Source: Pseudomonas fluorescens (lineage in GTDB: Bacteria > Pseudomonadota > Gammaproteobacteria > Pseudomonadales > Pseudomonadaceae). Taken from it: a DNA stretch of 64,000 nt. How positions within the stretch are numbered: position 1 is the first letter of the stretch; every line of letters starts with the position of its first letter. The position numbers and the translations under genes are program-made. The stretch spans positions 1-64,000 of the forward strand of contig NZ_CABVHQ010000025.1 of NCBI RefSeq assembly GCF_902497895.1, in the 5' to 3' direction. The notes below the pieces were generated by a model that made no database searches, was not told the DNA's origin, and was given only the letters and a program-made list of their open reading frames with translations. Below are positions 16,945 to 25,161 of this stretch, piece after piece.

Positions 16945-16965
16945 TTTTTCTCAACCTCGATACGT
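16942..16965 (+). promoter_or_regulatory. PvdS-type promoter upstream of mbtH
   Basis: TAATT at 16942-16946, a 16-base spacer, and CGT at 16963-16965: one mismatch to the PvdS consensus TAAAT-N16-CGT. It overlaps the pvdH stop codon and lies 60 bases ahead of the mbtH-like start. The small gene may thus be transcribed both from here and by read-through from pvdH. Confidence 0.5.
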
Positions 16966-17025
16966 TCTTCTACACAACGGCTGCGCGTTAGGCGCCGCCA
17001 ACCCCTACAGCGATGGAGAAAAGCA

Positions 17026-17253
17026 ATGACTTCAGTATTTGACCGCGAGGACATCCTCTTTCAGGTAGTGGTCAACCACGAGGATCAATACTCGATCTGG
17101 CCAGACTACAAAGCCATCCCCCAAGGCTGGCGCACCGTCGGCAAGAGCGGCTTCAAAAAAGAATGCCTGGCCTACATCGAAGAGGTATGGACCGACATGC
17201 GTCCCTTGAGCTTGCGCCAGAAGATGGAAGAGCAGGCGGCAGTGGCTCACTGA
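17026..17253 (+). CDS. MbtH-like protein (NRPS adenylation-domain partner)
   Basis: A 75-residue MbtH family protein with the family's conserved pattern: [23 protein letters not shown], followed by [18 protein letters not shown]. MbtH proteins bind adenylation domains of synthetases and are needed for their folding or activity; this copy would serve the pyoverdine synthetases. GGAGAA at 17015-17020 is the ribosome site. It lies 81 bases after pvdH, the same neighbourhood as in P. aeruginosa (PA2412-PA2413). Confidence 0.93.
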   Translation: MTSVFDREDILFQVVVNHEDQYSIWPDYKAIPQGWRTVGKSGFKKECLAYIEEVWTDMRPLSLRQKMEEQAAVAH

Positions 17254-17273
17254 GGATTGCCCCGCGACAAAAG

Positions 17274-17308
17274 CCCGCTGGACCGGTAATGGTCAGCGGG
17301 TTTTTTTT
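17274..17308 (+). terminator. Rho-independent terminator after mbtH
   Basis: CCCGCTGGACC pairs with GGTCAGCGGG (17274-17300) and is followed by eight T residues (17301-17308), beginning 21 bases after the stop codon. Confidence 0.85.
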
Positions 17309-17320
17309 GCGGTGTTTTGA

Positions 17321-17428
17321 AGATCAAAAGATCGCAGCCTGCGGCAGCTCCTACACTGACCGTGTTCACCCGCGATATGGCAGGTGTACGCAATCCCCTG
17401 TAGGAGCTGCCGCAGGCTGCGATCTTTT
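17321..17428. repeat. Inverted REP pair (AGATCAAAAGATCGCAGCC family)
   Basis: AGATCAAAAGATCGCAGCCT at 17321 and GGCTGCGATCTTTT ending at about 17428 form a head-to-head pair. The same family recurs at 24731, 30076, 43999 and 60733. Confidence 0.85.
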
Positions 17429-17462
17429 GGCGGCAAACCTGATCCAACGGACAAGCCGGGCC

Positions 17463-17816
17463 CTACAGCTTGACCGAATACTCTCGATCCAGCGCCTTGC
17501 CTACCAACATTAACCCCAACTCCATCAACTGCTGAATCGCCAGCGCCAGGTTGCGATGCTTGCCTTCGAGGTCATCGGAAAGGTCGAGAGCCAAAGTGCT
17601 TGCCGAAGAGAAGGTTTCATAAGCATTGACCAGCAGTGCCTGGGTATTGATGTTCGGGGTGACGACGAAGATCTGTTGTGGATTGTCGTCGGTGGCTGGC
17701 GGTGTCAGATAGTGATCGAGGCCACGCTGCGCGGCGTCGTGAAGCTTGCTGGAATCGAGAGGGTCATAGGGGGAAACGTTGGGTATTTCAGGGGGGTTGG
17801 GGGTGACTTTGTGCAT
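17463..17816 (-). CDS. Conserved hypothetical protein, Pseudomonas DUF6124/DUF3077-like
   Basis: A 117-residue soluble protein without signal peptide or membrane segment. The N-terminal third is proline-rich and polar (NPPEIPNVSPYD). The rest reads as two or three amphipathic helices (ALLVNAYETFSSASTLALDL, LALAIQQLMELGLMLVGKAL). It resembles a small paralogous family common in Pseudomonas genomes and usually annotated DUF6124 or DUF3077; that identification is from memory of the sequence style. Function unknown. GGAGCTTC at 17829-17822 could be its ribosome site. It is preceded by a long structured leader. Confidence 0.7.
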   Translation of the reverse strand: MHKVTPNPPEIPNVSPYDPLDSSKLHDAAQRGLDHYLTPPATDDNPQQIFVVTPNINTQALLVNAYETFSSASTLALDLSDDLEGKHRNLALAIQQLMELGLMLVGKALDREYSVKL

Positions 17817-18060
17817 AAGTGAAGCTCCGTTTACTGGGGAGGAGCTACCACGTTCGTTTCCAAGCGAATGGGTGGCAGCTGTACGCAGGTTGGAAAACCG
17901 GGGTAAACGAGCCCGGCAGACCCGAGGGTCTCCCGCGCACAGCCGCCATTACACAGAAAAGCGGGCACAAAAAAAGCGCCTGCAATTGTGGTCTGGGCGC
18001 TGTTGCGCCGTTTACTTTCCGGGTTTCCAAGCCCGGTCGCTGAATTGGCAGCGACCCGCA
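17817..18060 (-). other. Structured leader upstream of the DUF6124-like gene, with a 61-codon open frame
   Basis: This 240-base stretch is not REP sequence. On the minus strand it holds hairpins CGCTGCC/GGTCGCTG-type at about 18034-18060 and AGACCC-TC-GGGTCT at about 17918-17931, and a short ATG frame 18030-17845. The frame's middle (CVMAAVRGRPSGLPGSF) reminds me of Ash-family short proteins and of leaders I associate with DUF3077/6124 genes. Whether the peptide is made or the element acts as RNA is unknown. Confidence 0.35.
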
Positions 18061-18132
18061 GAGATTATCCGCGCACCGAGCTCAAAGCAACCCCGAGAAC
18101 CTGTCAGAAAAGTCCTCACCTGTCACACCGCT

Positions 18133-18224
18133 ATCGCGAGCAAGCTCGCTCCCACATTGGATCTGTGTCGGACCATGATGGTGTGATCGACACAAAACCC
18201 CTGTGGGAGCGAGCTTGCTCGCGA
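18133..18224. repeat. Inverted REP pair (TCGCGAGCAAGCTCGCTCCCAC family)
   Basis: ATCGCGAGCAAGCTCGCTCC at 18133 and its reverse complement ending at 18224 surround a spacer of about 50 bases. It lies at the 3' end of the fpv operon, where it could terminate or stabilise the transcript. Confidence 0.85.
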
Positions 18225-18253
18225 TGAACGATGACGCGGTGGCACTGCCTCGC

Positions 18254-19229
18254 CTATGGCCCAGAGGACAACTCCTTGATCACCTGCTCAACATTCCCCT
18301 CCAGCTCACCCACCGGATCCGCCCCATCGGTACTCAACACCAGCAGTTGACTACCGGCAGCGCTAATCGCCGCCTTGACCTCATCCGACGGCTGACGATG
18401 ATGCAACACCACCGCCACCTCATTGTCCTTCAACGTTTCACTCAATTGCTTGAGCGCCTCAGGCGTCCACTCGTTGTCTGCCCGTGCGTCGACCCTGATC
18501 AACTCCAGATTCAACCCACTGACCAGATACCCCAAATGATCGCTCAAGCTCACCACACTCAGATTGTCGGCACTGGCCAACCGTGCTTCGCTGTCGGCGC
18601 TGAGCTTGAGCAACCGCTGTTTGAGAGCCGCGAGATTGGCATCGATCCGTGGTTTGGCCTCGGGCGCCAGGCGTGCGAGGTCGGCGGCCATGACGTCGGC
18701 CATGCGGCCCATGTTGTTGCTGGCCATCCACGGTTGGCTGTTCAGGCCGTCGACCTGGCCCGGTTGCACGGCGATACCCGACAGGCCGCCGTCCACCGGG
18801 CGCGCGGCGTCGATTTCGATGATGCGGATGTTGCTGCGGCGGGCGACCGGGTAGAGCGGGTCGTCAGGCCACAGTGAGCGCAGGCCGATCACCGCGCCGG
18901 CTTCGACCGCCAGTTTGTGCAGGGCCGGTGCACCGCGACCGGTGAAGTAGGCGGTCTGCCGTGAGCCCGGCAGGTTGGCCGGCGCTGCATGTTCCAGGGT
19001 AATGCCCGTGCCTTCCAGCAGGATCTGGCCCAGGCCATAGGTGATCGGCAGCGCGGCCAGTACCCGTAGATGGGGAGTCGAGGTGGCGGCAAACAAGGCG
19101 CTATTGCCGACCCCATGATTGGCCATCAGGCGCATCGGCTCGAAGGCATCGGCGGCGGCATAGAGCGAGGTGTTGCCCAGGCCGCAAAGGGCCAGGGCCA
19201 GAGTCAGTTGACGCAAGGAACTATGCATT
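18254..19229 (-). CDS. fpvF: Periplasmic metal-binding protein FpvF
   Basis: 324 residues with signal peptide (LALALCGLGNTSLYA), resembling ZnuA-type cluster A-I binding proteins. It has LRVLAALPITYGLGQILLEGTG, WPDDPLYPVARRSNIRIIEIDA and a late VVLHHRQPSDEV. In P. aeruginosa FpvF works with FpvC in taking iron released from ferripyoverdine in the periplasm. ATG 19229 fits the signal peptide; the frame extending to 19402 overlaps fpvE. It is last in the operon, two bases after the fpvE stop. Confidence 0.82.
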
Positions 19230-19230
19230 T

Positions 19231-20130
19231 TTATCCGATATTCCCTTTCAGAGCGGGGACTGTGCCGCGAGCGATGGCCGCCAGGGCGAAGGCGATGCCG
19301 GCCACCAGGATGATCGCCGCGCCGGACGGGATCGGCAGGTCGAAGACTATCGGCGCGAGGATCCCGCACAGGGTGCTGACGGTGGCGATGAGCACCGAGC
19401 ACCAGAAGAAGCCTTTCAACGATTGACTCAACAGCCGAGCCGCTGCCGCTGGAATCACCAACAGCGCACCCACCAGAATCGCGCCGATGACTTTTACCGC
19501 CGCCACGGTGATCAGCGTCACCAGAATCACGAACAGATAATCCAGGGTTTTCACCGCCACCCCACGCACGGCCGCCAGTTGCGGGTTGAAGCTGGCGAGC
19601 ATGATGCGGTTGTACAGCGGCAGGCTCAGGCCCATGACCAGGGTGCCGACGATGGCCAGGACCAGCAGATCGTTGCCGTTGACGGTCAGCACCGAGCCGA
19701 ACAGCACGTTTTCGAGGATGTGCACGTTGATCTTGCCGGCCAGAATCAACAGCAGGCTGGCGCCCAGGGCCAGCGATACCGAGAGGAACACCCCGATCAA
19801 GGTGTCCGGCGCCAAGCCGGTGCGGTTGCGCAGGTAGTTGAGCAGGATGCCGAACAGCAGGCAGTAGCCGAACAGGCTGCCGTACGGGCCGGTGTAGGGT
19901 TCGCCGAGCAGGATGCCAATGGCCACGCCAGTGAGGGCCGCGTGACCCACTGCTTCAGAGAAAAACGCGAAGCGCTTGACCACCACCAGGGTCCCCAGAC
20001 CGCCCAGTACCGGGCCGATCAGCAGGCCGGCGAGCAGCGCGTTGACGACAAAGCCGTAGGCCAGCGCCTCCGGCAGATACCCGGAAGAGGCCCAGCCCTG
20101 GACCATCAAACGAAAGGTTTCGTAACTCAT
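19231..20130 (-). CDS. fpvE: ABC transporter permease FpvE
   Basis: 299 residues, at least eight hydrophobic segments, ABC-3 (ZnuB/MntB) permease type. LAYGFVVNALLAGLLIGPVLGGLGTLVVVKRFAFFSEAVGHAALTG contains the start and the EAA-like coupling region. With FpvD it forms the inner-membrane transporter associated with iron from pyoverdine. ATG 20130 overlaps the fpvD stop in TGATG, so the two are translationally coupled. The open frame further upstream is inside fpvD. Confidence 0.88.
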   Translation of the reverse strand: MSYETFRLMVQGWASSGYLPEALAYGFVVNALLAGLLIGPVLGGLGTLVVVKRFAFFSEAVGHAALTGVAIGILLGEPYTGPYGSLFGYCLLFGILLNYLRNRTGLAPDTLIGVFLSVSLALGASLLLILAGKINVHILENVLFGSVLTVNGNDLLVLAIVGTLVMGLSLPLYNRIMLASFNPQLAAVRGVAVKTLDYLFVILVTLITVAAVKVIGAILVGALLVIPAAAARLLSQSLKGFFWCSVLIATVSTLCGILAPIVFDLPIPSGAAIILVAGIAFALAAIARGTVPALKGNIG

Positions 20131-20894
20131 CAGGCGGCACTCCCGGTAGTGGTTTGCCCGGCACGGGGATGGGTGGAGAACAGGGTCAGCAGTCGCTCCG
20201 GCGTCAGTGCCTGTTTCGGCGCAGCGTCGAATAGCACGCGGCGATTGAGGCCGGTGACGCGATCGGCGAGACGGCCCACCGCTTCCAGGTCGTGTTCGAT
20301 CCACAGCACGGTGATCCCGGCCTGGCGCCAGTCGCCGAGCAGGCGTTCGAATACTTGAATGCCGGCTTCATCGAGAGCCGACATCGGCTCGTCAAGCACC
20401 AGCAATTGCGGCGCGGGGATCAGCCCTTGGGCCAGCAGCACCCGCTGGCGTTCGCCACCAGACAGCGCGCCCATCCGTCGTTTGCGTTTGTCCTGCATGC
20501 CGACCCGCTCCAGCGCCTCGCCAATCGCCGCCGAATAATGCCGGCTGATGCCAAGAAAGGCCGGGTGCCGCTGGCACATGGCGGCCATGAAATCGTCGAC
20601 GGTCATTGGCAGGCCGCGATCGAATTCCAGGGCTTGCGGCACGTAACCAATGGTCCCGGGTTCGCCCGGCCAGTGCAGGCTCAGGCTGCCCTGATGGGGC
20701 ATCTGCCCGAGCAGGGTCTTGATCAGCGAACTCTTGCCACCGCCATTGGGGCCGACCAGGGCGTGCACGCTGCCGGGTGGGACCTGGAAACTCACCTTGT
20801 CGAGAATCGTCGTGCGGCCGAGGGTCAGGTCGACGTCGGCGAACTCGATGGTCGGGCCGACGCTTTGCACGGCCAGGGATTCGACAGCAGTCAT
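20130..20894 (-). CDS. fpvD: ABC transporter ATP-binding protein FpvD
   Basis: 254 residues, a complete ABC ATPase: Walker A GPNGGGKSS (about 52-60), Q-loop in GYVPQALEF, signature LSGGERQRV (about 150), Walker B LLVLDEP and H-loop WIEHD. It powers uptake through FpvE. It overlaps fpvC by four bases (ATGA). Confidence 0.9.
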   Translation of the reverse strand: MTAVESLAVQSVGPTIEFADVDLTLGRTTILDKVSFQVPPGSVHALVGPNGGGKSSLIKTLLGQMPHQGSLSLHWPGEPGTIGYVPQALEFDRGLPMTVDDFMAAMCQRHPAFLGISRHYSAAIGEALERVGMQDKRKRRMGALSGGERQRVLLAQGLIPAPQLLVLDEPMSALDEAGIQVFERLLGDWRQAGITVLWIEHDLEAVGRLADRVTGLNRRVLFDAAPKQALTPERLLTLFSTHPRAGQTTTGSAA

Positions 20895-21820
20895 GCGCCG
20901 GCCTCCTGGATTGCCCGAACCACGGTGTTGAGGTTGCCGGTCATTTCCTTTTCGTACTTCTCGGCGCTGTAGTCGCCATAGGAAATGTGCGACAGCGGGT
21001 AGAGCTTGACCCCGGACTCACGCTGGATGGTGTCGACGTAGGTGGAAGGGAAGTCCATCTCGGAGAAGATCACCTTCACATCCAGCTCGCGCAGTTGGTC
21101 GATGGTCTTTTTCAACTGGCTCGGGCTCGGTTCGATGCCATGGGCCGGTTCGACCACGGCGGTCACTTCCAGGCCGAACTCGCGCAGCAGGTAGTCATAG
21201 GCGGCATGCACCGTGGCCACCCGCAGGTCGGCGTTGGGGGCGCTGGTCAGCTTGGCCAGGGCGTCGGCGCGCATCTGCCGCAGGCGTTTGCCATAGGCGC
21301 GAGCGTTTTGCGTGTAGGTCTTGGCATTGGCCGGGTCGAGCTTGCCGAGTTCCCGGGCGATGTTATTGACCTGGGCAATGGACGCGCTGATCGACAGGAA
21401 GGTATGCGGGTTGACCACCTTGCCAGCCCCGCGGGCGGCGGTCCCGGTGGCGGCCAGCAGCGGCACATTGGCGTTGGCTTCAATCACCGGGATGTCCGGG
21501 CGCTCGCTGGCTTCGATCATGCGGTCGGCGAAGTCGTCATGGCCGACCCCGTTGAGCACAATCACGTCCAGGGTGCAGATGCGCTTGATGTCCTCGGCGC
21601 GCGGCTCGTAAGCGTGCGGGTTGAAACCGGCAGGAATCAGCGGCACCACCTCGGCCTTGTCGCCGACGATATTGCTCACGTAGCTGTAATACGGGTGCAG
21701 GGTGATCCCGATGCGCAGGCGCTTGGCCTGGTCGGCGCTGGCCAGGCTGGCGAAAAAGCTGGCGAACAGGCCGACCAGCAGCAGACGCAACAGCGGATGG
21801 CGTTGAGATGAAATAGACAT
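20891..21820 (-). CDS. fpvC: Periplasmic metal-binding protein FpvC
   Basis: 309 residues with signal peptide (LLRLLLVGLFASFFASLASA). It is a cluster A-I metal-binding protein with candidate ligands in AGFNPHAYEP, VVNPHTFLSI, VATVHAAYDYLL and VVEPAHGIEPS. P. aeruginosa FpvC chelates ferrous iron after reduction of ferripyoverdine. It is the first of the transport half of the operon, followed by fpvD, fpvE and fpvF. Confidence 0.88.
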   Translation of the reverse strand: MSISSQRHPLLRLLLVGLFASFFASLASADQAKRLRIGITLHPYYSYVSNIVGDKAEVVPLIPAGFNPHAYEPRAEDIKRICTLDVIVLNGVGHDDFADRMIEASERPDIPVIEANANVPLLAATGTAARGAGKVVNPHTFLSISASIAQVNNIARELGKLDPANAKTYTQNARAYGKRLRQMRADALAKLTSAPNADLRVATVHAAYDYLLREFGLEVTAVVEPAHGIEPSPSQLKKTIDQLRELDVKVIFSEMDFPSTYVDTIQRESGVKLYPLSHISYGDYSAEKYEKEMTGNLNTVVRAIQEAGA

Positions 21821-21855
21821 GGGGGAGCGGTCTTCTCTCGGGTGAATGCTTGGGT

Positions 21856-22431
21856 TCAGTGCCGATGCTGGCGAGTCACGCCAGCATCGAATTGCGCGAC
21901 CACTTGCTGCCAGCCGGCACTGATCAGCGCCTGGTCGTCCACCTGGTCAGGGGCGGTGAGCGCCGCGTCGCGGTTGAGCCAGATGTCCGCCGTGGCGCCT
22001 TCTGCTGTGCTTATGCGCATCAGGAAAGAGCCGGCCACCGCCTGCGTCTGGCTGAGACCGAGGTAGGCCTGGGACTGCAGCAGGTTCCAGGCATGGCCGC
22101 CGCGACTGATTGAACTGGCGTCCTGGGCGAAGGGTGCAAAACCTTTTTCGGCGAGCCGTTCAGGGGAGGGCAGGGCCTGTTGTTCCTGGCGCAGCAATTG
22201 AATCTCGTCGAGGGTCACCCGCAGGTCGGCGTAGATGCCTTGCTCGGCGGCGCTCAGGTCGCGCCGCGCATCGAGTTGATGGGTTTCGACGCTCTCGACG
22301 GTCTGGCTTTCGCCGCGCCAGGCGACCACCGAACCGGCCACCGTCAGAATAATCAGGCACAACAGCAGCACATAGAGGGTTTCATGACCGGCACCGGCCG
22401 GGCGGATCACTTGGGTGGTAGGCGTGCTCAT
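21856..22431 (-). CDS. fpvK: FpvK, inner-membrane anchored protein of the pyoverdine iron-release complex
   Basis: 191 residues. There is a single membrane helix at about 17-38 (TLYVLLLCLIILTVAGSVVAW), then a periplasmic domain with a coiled-coil-like stretch (DLSAAEQGIYADLRVTLDEI) and a His-containing tail (RQHRH). It corresponds by position and size to FpvK, part of the FpvGHJK complex. It overlaps fpvJ by four bases; 35 bases separate it from fpvC. Confidence 0.8.
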   Translation of the reverse strand: MSTPTTQVIRPAGAGHETLYVLLLCLIILTVAGSVVAWRGESQTVESVETHQLDARRDLSAAEQGIYADLRVTLDEIQLLRQEQQALPSPERLAEKGFAPFAQDASSISRGGHAWNLLQSQAYLGLSQTQAVAGSFLMRISTAEGATADIWLNRDAALTAPDQVDDQALISAGWQQVVAQFDAGVTRQHRH

Positions 22432-22775
22432 GGGGCCTCGATATCAGCTTGGTCGATCTCGACGACGTGGCCCGGGCCCGCATCGAACAGTACATAGAAC
22501 TCCGCGCCGGGTTTCTTGAAAGTCAGCGTCGAGTCGGCGCCGAGCTTGCCCGGCAGCAGGATGGTTTCGTCGTAGCCGATCACGTCCAGGGTTACCCCCG
22601 GTGCGCCGCTGCCATCGGAAAAACCGCCGGTGCAGCGGATCTGTTCGCCGTCGATTGCCTTGCATTCGCACATCGGGTTGTGGGCCAGCGCAGTGCTGCT
22701 GAAGCCGCCACCGAGCATCAGCAACAGGCTGATGCCTGCCAGGCGCAAGCGAGTAGTGCATGCAGCAACGATCAT
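22428..22775 (-). CDS. fpvJ: FpvJ, periplasmic protein of the pyoverdine iron-release complex
   Basis: 115 residues with signal peptide ending ALA at about 31 and a small mature domain containing two or three Cys (CECKAIDGEQIRCTGGF). The conserved Cys suggest a disulfide or redox role but none is proven. It overlaps both fpvH and fpvK by four bases. Position in the operon identifies it as FpvJ. Confidence 0.8.
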   Translation of the reverse strand: MIVAACTTRLRLAGISLLLMLGGGFSSTALAHNPMCECKAIDGEQIRCTGGFSDGSGAPGVTLDVIGYDETILLPGKLGADSTLTFKKPGAEFYVLFDAGPGHVVEIDQADIEAP

Positions 22776-23314
22776 GGTTTGCCTCCTTGTCTATTCAGCC
22801 AGGCGAGGGTGGCCGGGGATGCCTTGGCGAGCGGCACTGCGGCTTGATGCATGCTGCCGTCCCAGCCTTCCATGGTGATCCAGATCTCGGCGTCGGCCTT
22901 GGTCTTTTCCGGTACCGGCAACAGCGCCCCCATGCGATAGGGCGTTCCGAAGAAAATCACCCCGGCGGCGCGCAGACTGCGGGGTTTGCCGATGCGCAGG
23001 TAGGTGGCCTTGACCTGATTGATGCAGCTTTCGCACAGGGCTGCGTTAAAACTTTTCATGTAACCGGCGGGGCCGGACAGTAGCGGTGCCTCGTTGCGTA
23101 ACTCGGCAAGACGCAGGCTCCAGGGCCCGACCTGGATGTCGCCGACTTCCCGTTCACCCAGGCCGCTGTCGCCGCGAAACAATGCGGCATCGGCGAAGTA
23201 CTTGGGCATGAAGCCGAGTGGAATCAGCAGCAGCAAAATACTCAGGTGCAAGCGCCATTTGTGCCAAAGCCGGCTCAGGCGCGAAGGTTGTGCTGTAGTG
23301 GTTGCCTTGCTCAC
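22772..23314 (-). CDS. fpvH: FpvH, thiol-containing membrane protein of the pyoverdine iron-release complex
   Basis: 180 residues. One N-terminal membrane helix (LHLSILLLLIPLGFMPKYF) is followed by a periplasmic domain with the CESC motif (NAALCESCINQVKATYLR). The start is GTG at 23314 within the four-base overlap GTGA with the fpvG stop, with GGAGGG as ribosome site; the longer frame is antisense noise. It assists FpvG in iron reduction in P. aeruginosa. Confidence 0.82.
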   Translation of the reverse strand: MSKATTTAQPSRLSRLWHKWRLHLSILLLLIPLGFMPKYFADAALFRGDSGLGEREVGDIQVGPWSLRLAELRNEAPLLSGPAGYMKSFNAALCESCINQVKATYLRIGKPRSLRAAGVIFFGTPYRMGALLPVPEKTKADAEIWITMEGWDGSMHQAAVPLAKASPATLAWLNRQGGKP

Positions 23315-24522
23315 TGGTTGCCCTCCGGTGTCTGGGTATTCATGGCCGGTTGCGCCTGGGCAACGGTGGCAGGTTGGGTGGTTTTCGTGCTGCGCTTGAG
23401 GGCGTTGGCCGTGGCCAGGGCGGTGCGTTTGGTCCAGATCAATAGCCCGCTGAGGACCATCATGCTCAGGACCAGGCCGAAGAAGAACCAGATCAGCTTG
23501 ATCCACAGCCCGCCGAAATCACCGGTGTGCAGCGGGCGCATGGATTCGGTGACGAATTCCAGGCCGGTGCGGTCCGAGAGCAGCCGCGAGGCGGCGATTT
23601 CGCCGTTGTAGGGGTGGATCGAGGCGGTCTGGAACATCAGCGGATACCAGCCGCGCCCGCCAATGACCAAGTGGCTGTAGGCATTGCTCGGCAGGCTGAC
23701 GAAACTGGCTTCCAGCCCGGGGATTTTCTGGGTGGCGATCTGGATCGCCTGGTCCAGACCAATCATCGGTGCCGGTGCGCCCGTGGCAGAGGTCGGCACG
23801 CTTTCCCGTGATATCACCGGGACGATCGGTTCGCTGGAGATGGAAATCTGGTTGTCGGAAAGAATCGCCTCCATCAGGAACCAGAGCCCGGTGATGGAAA
23901 TCACCGCAATGAACCAGATCGACCAGATACCACTCAGGCGGTGCAAATCGCCCCAGAAGATCCGCGCGCCATGACTGATCCGCAGGGTCGGGCGGAAGAA
24001 GCCTTTCCAGAAGCGTTTATAGACCACCAGCCCGGTCACCAGGGACGCCAGCAATGGCAGGCCGAGAAACGACACCAGGTACCAGCCCCAGCTATAGCCA
24101 TTGGTGAACGGCACCAGCCACCAACCATGCAGCGCGCGGGTGAAGGCCTGGAAATTGAACTGCGGACTGATGCCCTGAATGACCCCGGTGTAAGGGTTGA
24201 CGTAGACCGTGACCGAACGGCCATCCGGGTAACTGACGTCCACATCCAGGGCGAAATGCGACTCGTCGGGACGGCTGATGGACTCAACCAGGGTTTGCGG
24301 CTCGGCGCGCTTGATCGCCGCGACGACCTGGTCATAGCTGAGCAGTTCGGCGTCGTCCGAGGGTTTGCTGGCGCGGATGTCCGGGTTGGCCAGCCAGACA
24401 ATTTCCTGGCTGACCACCGCCAGGGTGCCGGTGACACACACGATCAGCACGAAGAACCAGATGGGCAACGCCAACCAGCTATGCACAAGGAACCAGAGTT
24501 TCGAGCGGGACTTCTTCGACAT
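23311..24522 (-). CDS. fpvG: FpvG, PepSY-domain inner-membrane iron reductase
   Basis: A 403-residue PepSY-associated transmembrane protein. A first helix at about 8-37 is followed by a periplasmic PepSY region, helices near residues 150-172 and 200-225, a second PepSY region and a last helix near 350-375. Candidate haem or metal ligands include H14, ALHGWW and DLHRLSGIW. FpvG reduces Fe(III) in ferripyoverdine in the periplasm, releasing Fe(II) for FpvC. First gene of the eight-gene fpvGHJKCDEF operon; the promoter has a Fur-like box. Confidence 0.9.
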   Translation of the reverse strand: MSKKSRSKLWFLVHSWLALPIWFFVLIVCVTGTLAVVSQEIVWLANPDIRASKPSDDAELLSYDQVVAAIKRAEPQTLVESISRPDESHFALDVDVSYPDGRSVTVYVNPYTGVIQGISPQFNFQAFTRALHGWWLVPFTNGYSWGWYLVSFLGLPLLASLVTGLVVYKRFWKGFFRPTLRISHGARIFWGDLHRLSGIWSIWFIAVISITGLWFLMEAILSDNQISISSEPIVPVISRESVPTSATGAPAPMIGLDQAIQIATQKIPGLEASFVSLPSNAYSHLVIGGRGWYPLMFQTASIHPYNGEIAASRLLSDRTGLEFVTESMRPLHTGDFGGLWIKLIWFFFGLVLSMMVLSGLLIWTKRTALATANALKRSTKTTQPATVAQAQPAMNTQTPEGNQ

Positions 24523-24609
24523 GAATAAGGGTCTTGATTCGATGAGTGGAGTGACCCGAGCCTGTTGCTTGAGCCGCTTTCCAGAAAAAACCGACCGTGG
24601 CTGTTGCCT

Positions 24610-24653
24610 ACGCGGTCTGCTGCATCTTATTAAGACGAATGAGAATCATAAAA
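24610..24653 (-). promoter_or_regulatory. Fur box and weak PvdS-like element upstream of fpvG
   Basis: ACGAATGAGAATCATAAAA at 24635-24653 closely matches a Fur box (core AATGAGAATCAT). Beside it, read on the minus strand, is TTAAT-N16-CGT (24633-24610), one base from the PvdS consensus. The operon can therefore respond to iron through Fur even though PvdS is missing. Confidence 0.6.
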
Positions 24654-24730
24654 CCGCAAGGCGATATGAAAGAAAATGTTTCAGAGGGCCGGGGGGCGGC
24701 TTTTCAGGAGGTGGGGAAGCATCCAGCCGA

Positions 24731-24827
24731 AGATCAAAAGATCGCAAGCTGCGCCAGCTACCCGCATTGTCGGGGGTGTACGCAATCCCCCCGTAGGAGC
24801 TGCCGCAGGCTGCGATCTTTTGATCTT
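24731..24827. repeat. Inverted REP pair (AGATCAAAAGATCGCA family)
   Basis: AGATCAAAAGATCGCAAGCT at 24731 and GGCTGCGATCTTTTGATCTT ending at about 24828 form a pair between the fpv promoter region and the antitoxin gene. Confidence 0.85.
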
Positions 24828-24837
24828 ATTTGCCCTT

Positions 24838-25161
24838 TTACAACTCCAGCTGATCCGCCTTGATCCCGAATGCCAAGGCAATTTTCTCCCGCGTAGCCCG
24901 GCGGGGTTTGTTCACCGCTTCCTGTTGGGCAAAAGCCGGTTGTGAAATTCCCAGGCGTTTTGCCACTTCCTCTTGAGTGAGGTTCAAGTATTCGCGCCAG
25001 GCGCGGATCGGGGTGGCGCCATCGACGATGCGGCTGACCACTTCATGGGGGATCAGCTCGTCTTGACCCTGAGCCTTGTATTGCGCATAGGGAATGACGA
25101 CGAAGGCCGGTTTGCCATCCGGGCCATTGATGATTTGTACGTCAGTAGGTGCGTTCGTCAC
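24838..25161 (-). CDS. Antitoxin, Xre-family helix-turn-helix (HigA/RelB-like)
   Basis: 107 residues. The N-terminal half is a Phd/RelB-like stretch (PDGKPAFVVIPYAQYKAQ). The C-terminal half is an Xre HTH, with LTQEEVAKRLGISQPAFAQQE as the DNA-binding helices. GTG at 25161 (VTNAPTD) is the likely start, inside the 3' end of the toxin gene (20-base overlap). It neutralises the upstream toxin and probably represses the operon. The longer frame to 25278 is within toxin sequence. Confidence 0.8.
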   Translation of the reverse strand: MTNAPTDVQIINGPDGKPAFVVIPYAQYKAQGQDELIPHEVVSRIVDGATPIRAWREYLNLTQEEVAKRLGISQPAFAQQEAVNKPRRATREKIALAFGIKADQLEL

